Shown here: positions 31,527 through 34,928 of the stretch, piece by piece
Layout of the letters: every line of letters begins with the position of its first letter
Numbering within the stretch: the first letter of the stretch is position 1
Source of the DNA: Lachnospiraceae bacterium
Lineage (GTDB): Bacteria; Bacillota; Clostridia; Lachnospirales; Lachnospiraceae
NCBI GenBank assembly: GCA_017442865.1
Contig: JAFRXK010000032.1
Coordinates: 1 to 34,928 of the forward strand
Length of the DNA stretch: 34,928 nucleotides
Direction: 5' to 3'
Notes under the pieces: generated by a model
Seen by the model: the letters and a program-made list of their open reading frames with translations, nothing else
Databases searched by the model: none
What the model was told of the DNA's origin: nothing
Position numbers and translations under genes: made by a program

Positions 31527-31555
31527 AGTATAAAACATTCATAATTTTTTTTCAA
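31527..31555 (-). promoter_or_regulatory. Promoter of the riboswitch-exchanger transcript
   Basis: On the minus strand TTGAAA (31555-31550) and TATACT (31532-31527) with a 17-base spacer; each matches 5 of 6. Transcription would start near 31520, right at the aptamer. Confidence 0.75.
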
Positions 31556-31631
31556 GCACTAAATACAGCAAAAATAAATAGTTAGGCGTGTTGCTGCCTG
31601 AGCACGAAAGATAATATCTAATCAATCAGGG

Positions 31632-32489
31632 CTAAAAGCGTCTGAAGCTTATCTGGCCGTCCTTTATATCAATCGTGAAGCCTCCCTGCCTTGTAAGATA
31701 AGCCTGAATATTGTGGCGGCTGAGTATTGAAAGCAGCCCCGCATCCTCAGGCTCCTCATTTGATGAAGTAATAACCGCATACTGCGGATTGACTGTCATT
31801 AAAAATGCCTCGGACAATTTTTCATATATGCCGTGATGCGGTATCTTTATAATTTCAGCAGACAGATTATCGTTACCGACAAGCTCCTTTAAGCGTTCAT
31901 TTTCACAGTCTCCGGCAAAAAGAATGTGCGTATGCTCATCGCCCGCGCGTATTACCAGGGATGAATTGTTACTTGCGTCATTTTCGTCATAATTCTTAGT
32001 GACAGGTACAAATATTTCATATGTTACGCCGTCAAGAGTAAAAGAAAAATCATCCTCTGCAATCCGGCAATCGACAGACCTTGCTTCAACCGCAGCATAA
32101 AAATTATCTATATGCTTTGATTCCTTTGTAACATATGATGTATATATTTTTTTAACGTCATTGTTTTTGATAACCTCTGCCGCCCCGCCGACGTGGTCCT
32201 TGTCGAAATGCGTAATAAACATAACGTCGATTTGACTGATACCATTGGCATCAAGGTAGTTTATTATGTCATCACCGAATTTTTTCTCACCGCAGTCAAT
32301 AATCACAGTGCTGTTGGCGGTGCGAAGTATGAATGCGTCTGCATTTCCGGCATCGGGGCAGTAAATACTCATGTTTAATGTGCCCACAGGCGTATCAGGC
32401 GGATTCTTTCCGGTGCAGCCTGCAAGTAAAAGCATCGCCGCAATAAGCAGAGACAATATTTTTTTATAAAATTTTATAGTAGTAACCAT
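31632..32489 (-). CDS. MBL-fold (ComEC/Rec2-type) secreted lipoprotein
   Basis: 285 residues from ATG 32489, preceded by GGAGG 9 bases away; an open frame reaches 32546 but that segment overlaps the promoter. Lipoprotein signal peptide with LLLAGC (Cys25). The mature part is a metallo-beta-lactamase-fold hydrolase related to the C-terminal ComEC domain: YCPDAGNADAFIL, IIDCGEKK, THFDKDHVGG (HxxxDH metal motif), SSLVIRAGDEHTHILFAGDCENE and PHHGIYE. Expected to sit on the outer membrane face and to hydrolyse a phosphodiester-type substrate; extracellular DNA or nucleotide is a guess by family. Monocistronic. Confidence 0.9.
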   Translation of the reverse strand: MVTTIKFYKKILSLLIAAMLLLAGCTGKNPPDTPVGTLNMSIYCPDAGNADAFILRTANSTVIIDCGEKKFGDDIINYLDANGISQIDVMFITHFDKDHVGGAAEVIKNNDVKKIYTSYVTKESKHIDNFYAAVEARSVDCRIAEDDFSFTLDGVTYEIFVPVTKNYDENDASNNSSLVIRAGDEHTHILFAGDCENERLKELVGNDNLSAEIIKIPHHGIYEKLSEAFLMTVNPQYAVITSSNEEPEDAGLLSILSRHNIQAYLTRQGGFTIDIKDGQISFRRF

Positions 32490-32517
32490 ACTGATATCCT
32501 CCGGTAAATATGTTATA

Positions 32518-32546
32518 ATTATATAATATATATTTTCTGCCTTCAA
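32518..32546 (-). promoter_or_regulatory. Promoter of the MBL lipoprotein gene
   Basis: On the minus strand TTGAAG (32546-32541), 17 bases, perfect TATAAT (32523-32518), about 30 bases before ATG 32489. This also argues against the longer ORF start at 32546. Confidence 0.75.
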
Positions 32547-32566
32547 TAGCTGTCTGATGCAAATAA

Positions 32567-32597
32567 AAAAAGAACTGTTGCCAGTTCTTTTTCTATT
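32567..32597. terminator. Orphan hairpin between divergent genes
   Basis: AAAGAACTG (32569-32577) and CAGTTCTTT (32582-32590) form a 9-bp stem with a 4-base loop, flanked by an A-run on one side and TTTTTCTATTATT on the other, so terminator-like in both directions. It lies upstream of both the MBL and zinc-ribbon genes. What it terminates is unclear. Confidence 0.6.
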
Positions 32598-32870
32598 ATT
32601 ATCAAGTAAAAAGGGAGGAAAGGCTGATACTGCTAATCAGCTCTAATGAAAAAATCAAGTTAATATATTCATCTATCTTATGGCTTAATTATATATAACA
32701 AAGATGAAAAAAAGATGTGGTGTGTGTAAAGGGATTTTTAATGAATTATGAACAAAATATGAATGAAATTTTTGCACAAATAAAAATTTTTTCAGACATA
32801 TAGACATATGTAATTGCTTTTGTTAAAATTATAATAATCATGAATATAATATAGGATTGGTGGGTGTGAT
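32598..32870 (+). other. AT-rich spacer before the zinc-ribbon gene
   Basis: No supported gene. GGGAGGAAAGG at about 32612 is a strong RBS-like sequence, followed by a GCTGAT/ATCAGC hairpin and an open frame (LILLISSNEKIKLIYSS..) that lacks ATG, GTG or TTG. Near the gene, TATAAT at 32845-32850 has only a weak -35. The plus-strand promoter is probably here but not pinned. Confidence 0.35.
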
Positions 32871-33947
32871 ATGGTTAAAACATATTTTTGTCCTTCCTGT
32901 GGAGCTGCAATGACCTTTGATGCGGTCAGCCAGAGACTGGCATGCTCTCATTGCGGAAGCAATATGACAGTAGAAGAGGCCGAGAAACTGGCTGAGCATA
33001 AAGAGACAAGTGCATACGAGCACGATAACGGTTCAGGTGAGGCTAAGAGCGAAGAAAAAAAGGATAGCAATGAAATAGACTGTAAGGTTTATCATTGTCC
33101 TACATGCGGTGCCGAGATTCTGACTGATAGATATACTACTGCGACGCTTTGCAGCTTTTGCGGTAATCCGGGACTTATGGAGGATAGAATTGAGGGTATA
33201 CTTAAGCCGGCATATGTTATTCCGTTTTCTATAGATAAGAATAATGCGATGGACATTTTCAGGAACTGGAGCAGGACCGGACGACTTACGCCGACAAGCT
33301 TTAAGAGCCAGAGCAATATTGAGAAGCTGACTGGTATGTATGTGCCGTACTGGATGTATGACATCAGGGTAAATGTTGATATGAACGCACATTGTACAAG
33401 AACCACGAGCCAGACGAGAGGCGATTATATATATACATATACCCACAATTACAGCGTAAACCGTTCGGCAACCGGTACATATCAGAAGGTTCCTGCAGAC
33501 GCTTCTGAGAAGCTGAATGACGATATGATGGATCTGCTTGAGCCTTACGATTACAGCAAGATGGTTGATTTTAATGAGTCATATCTTCTGGGATATCAGG
33601 CAGAGCGCTATAATTTAAATTCTGACCAGACGGCAGAAAGAGCAGTCAGGAGAGTTTCTGCATTTGCTGAGAGTGATGTCAGGGGTTCAATCGTTGGCTA
33701 TCAGACGACGAACATTTTATCAAAGAATGTCAGGGCAGACCTTCTGCTTACAAAATATGCGATGCTTCCGGTATGGATACTAAATTACAGGTATTATGGC
33801 AAGGATTATACCACTGTTATTAACGGTGAGACCGGTAAGCTGGTAGGAACGCTTCCGATAAGCCGCGCAAAGACGTTAGCGGCATTTGGTATATTTACAT
33901 TTGCTATATTTGCAATTATCAGCATTATAATGATGATATTCAGTTAG
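32871..33947 (+). CDS. Zinc-ribbon membrane-anchored protein
   Basis: 358 residues. Two zinc-ribbon modules: CPSCG..CSHCG at about 7-28 (TFIIB-like) and CPTCGAE..CSFCG at about 76-97, joined by a charged linker. A middle domain of about 200 residues (LKPAYVIPFSIDKNNAMDIFRNW..YVPYWMYDIRVNVDMNAHCTRTTSQTRGDYIYTYTHNYSVNRSATG..) is typical of a clostridial family often called TFIIB-type zinc ribbon-containing protein; function unknown. A C-terminal membrane helix (about 333-357) anchors it, most likely with the ribbons in the cytosol. The TPM-domain gene follows after 12 bases, so the pair is an operon. GGTGGGTG precedes the start. Confidence 0.88.
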   Translation: MVKTYFCPSCGAAMTFDAVSQRLACSHCGSNMTVEEAEKLAEHKETSAYEHDNGSGEAKSEEKKDSNEIDCKVYHCPTCGAEILTDRYTTATLCSFCGNPGLMEDRIEGILKPAYVIPFSIDKNNAMDIFRNWSRTGRLTPTSFKSQSNIEKLTGMYVPYWMYDIRVNVDMNAHCTRTTSQTRGDYIYTYTHNYSVNRSATGTYQKVPADASEKLNDDMMDLLEPYDYSKMVDFNESYLLGYQAERYNLNSDQTAERAVRRVSAFAESDVRGSIVGYQTTNILSKNVRADLLLTKYAMLPVWILNYRYYGKDYTTVINGETGKLVGTLPISRAKTLAAFGIFTFAIFAIISIIMMIFS

Positions 33948-33959
33948 GAGGGGACAGAC

Positions 33960-34844
33960 ATGAAGAGCAGAATATTAAGTATATTTTTTGCGTTGTTTAT
34001 TCTGGCATGTACTGTCAGCCCGGTATTAAGTGCATTTGCGGCAGACAGCGAGAGAGTGTACGATTATGCAGGTATTCTCAACACAATGGAGGAGAACAGC
34101 CTCAGAGAGAGAATAGCAGTGCTGCAGGATGAGCTGCAGACGGATATTATTATCCTGACATCCTCAAGCATGGGCGGAAAGTCCTGGGAGGCATATGCAG
34201 ATGATTTCTATGATAACCATGCCTTTGGTTATGAGCAGCCGCACGGCACCGGCATTATATTCCTTATTTCAATGGACAGTAGCAACAGGGGTATTACAAT
34301 TACAACCTCAGGCCATGCTATTGAGAGATACACCGACGGTGAGATTGAGTGGATGTATGATGATATCATTGAATACATGAAGAGTGGCGATTATTTCGGA
34401 GGCTGCAAATGTTTTTTAAGGCTTGTTGACGAGTTCGCTGACAACTCATACAATGCGGAGAACGGTTATTATGATGAGCAGCAAAATGACTGGGTTGAGA
34501 TAGTGCCGGAGAAGGAGCCTCTTCTTAAGAGAGTGTTCTCATTCGGCAAGGTTGTAGTCAGATCCTTTGTTTCAATGTTAGCTGCAATCATTCCGGTATT
34601 GTTTATGCGTTCAAAGGCGGGTACCCCAACGACCGTAAACAGCCAGACGTATTTGAAGAATCGAAGGCTTGATTACAGGATTAAAAATGACGTTCATACC
34701 GGAACGACTGAGAGAAAGAGAAGAATCGTGACGGATGACGGCGGACGCAGCGGCGGTTACAGTGGCGGCAGCTTCAGCCACAGCTCAACTCATACCAGCA
34801 GCGGAGGATTTTCACATGGCGGCGGAGGAGGCCGCGGCTTCTAA
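33960..34844 (+). CDS. TPM-domain secreted/membrane protein with Gly/Ser-rich tail
   Basis: 294 residues; ATG 33960 with TAGGAGGGG 8-9 bases upstream. Signal peptide to about residue 27 (SAFA cut), then a TPM domain (VYDYAGILNTMEENSLRERIAVLQDELQTDIIILTSSSMGGKSWEAYADDFYDN.., GTGIIFLISMDSSNRGITITTSGHAIERYTDGEIEWMYDDI), related to the YgcG/TPM phosphatase-like family. A membrane helix is near 200-218 (SFVSMLAAIIPVLFM), and the end is a GGRSGGYSGGSFSHSSTHTSSGGFSHGGGGG tail. With the upstream zinc-ribbon gene it forms a recurrent pair. The activity is not established for such proteins. Confidence 0.9.
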   Translation: MKSRILSIFFALFILACTVSPVLSAFAADSERVYDYAGILNTMEENSLRERIAVLQDELQTDIIILTSSSMGGKSWEAYADDFYDNHAFGYEQPHGTGIIFLISMDSSNRGITITTSGHAIERYTDGEIEWMYDDIIEYMKSGDYFGGCKCFLRLVDEFADNSYNAENGYYDEQQNDWVEIVPEKEPLLKRVFSFGKVVVRSFVSMLAAIIPVLFMRSKAGTPTTVNSQTYLKNRRLDYRIKNDVHTGTTERKRRIVTDDGGRSGGYSGGSFSHSSTHTSSGGFSHGGGGGRGF

Positions 34845-34928
34845 ACGCGATTGCTTTGTTGAGGGGGTTAAAAACGGGGGAGCAGTATTTTTATATGCGC
34901 AAGCTTCGGCGCGCAGGCGCTTGCGGCA
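34845..34928. other. Right edge, GC-rich hairpin, no gene called
   Basis: 84 bases after the TPM gene. CGCAAGC (34898-34904) and GCTTGCG (34919-34925) form a 7-bp stem. An ATG at 34895 (M-R-K-L-R-R..) has only a distant GGGGGA, so a gene start is possible but not supported. The local GC content is clearly higher than before. Confidence 0.3.

Noticed and set aside
34895..34928. New gene starting at the right edge
   Set aside because: The ribosome site is too far and weak, and the segment folds as a hairpin; too short to judge.

Overview
The window looks like chromosomal DNA from a low-to-moderate GC Gram-positive anaerobe of the Clostridia, most likely Lachnospiraceae-like. The reasons are strong AGGAGG-type ribosome binding sites, several TTG starts, a type III glutamine synthetase, a sortase B, a very large GGF/GLUG-repeat surface protein, and a DUF4956 / VTC-domain / carbohydrate-binding lipoprotein cluster. 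The genus call is inference. I see no rRNA, tRNA, CRISPR array, prophage or insertion sequence.

Layout. (1) 1-2204: the 5' end of a leftward gene, an orphan hairpin, 32-bp direct repeats, and an HTH + AAA-ATPase-like + PD-(D/E)XK protein. (2) 2341-4436: UDP-galactopyranose mutase and a class B sortase. (3) 4437-7499: a pseudoknot-like segment, three 44-bp tandem repeats with hairpins, type III glutamine synthetase, a hairpin terminator that recurs at 22636, and an internally deleted HTH/membrane regulator pseudogene. (4) 7553-20649: a probable operon of a 3784-residue secreted repeat protein, a 79-residue Cys/Ser-rich leader-like peptide and an HPr-kinase-like P-loop protein, then a decayed coding tail. 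(5) 20802-23695: an acyl-CoA-ligase-family enzyme on the plus strand, convergent with a DUF362 protein. (6) 23906-28104, minus strand: VTC polyphosphate-polymerase-like protein, DUF4956 membrane protein, Cthe_2159-like lipoprotein with an RGD-repeat tail, and a small alarmone synthetase. It is divergent from an OmpR/histidine kinase pair at 28237-30218. (7) 30291-31555, minus strand: a CaCA-family cation exchanger behind what reads as a yybP-ykoY (Mn2+) riboswitch with its own terminator and promoter. (8) 31632-34844: an MBL-fold lipoprotein, and a zinc-ribbon membrane protein paired with a TPM-domain protein.

The parts most worth follow-up are the giant protein / peptide / kinase operon, which could be a peptide-modification system outside the usual biosynthetic-cluster contexts; the riboswitch-controlled exchanger, where the P1 strand is shared with the terminator; and the repeat arrays before the HTH-ATPase and glutamine synthetase genes.
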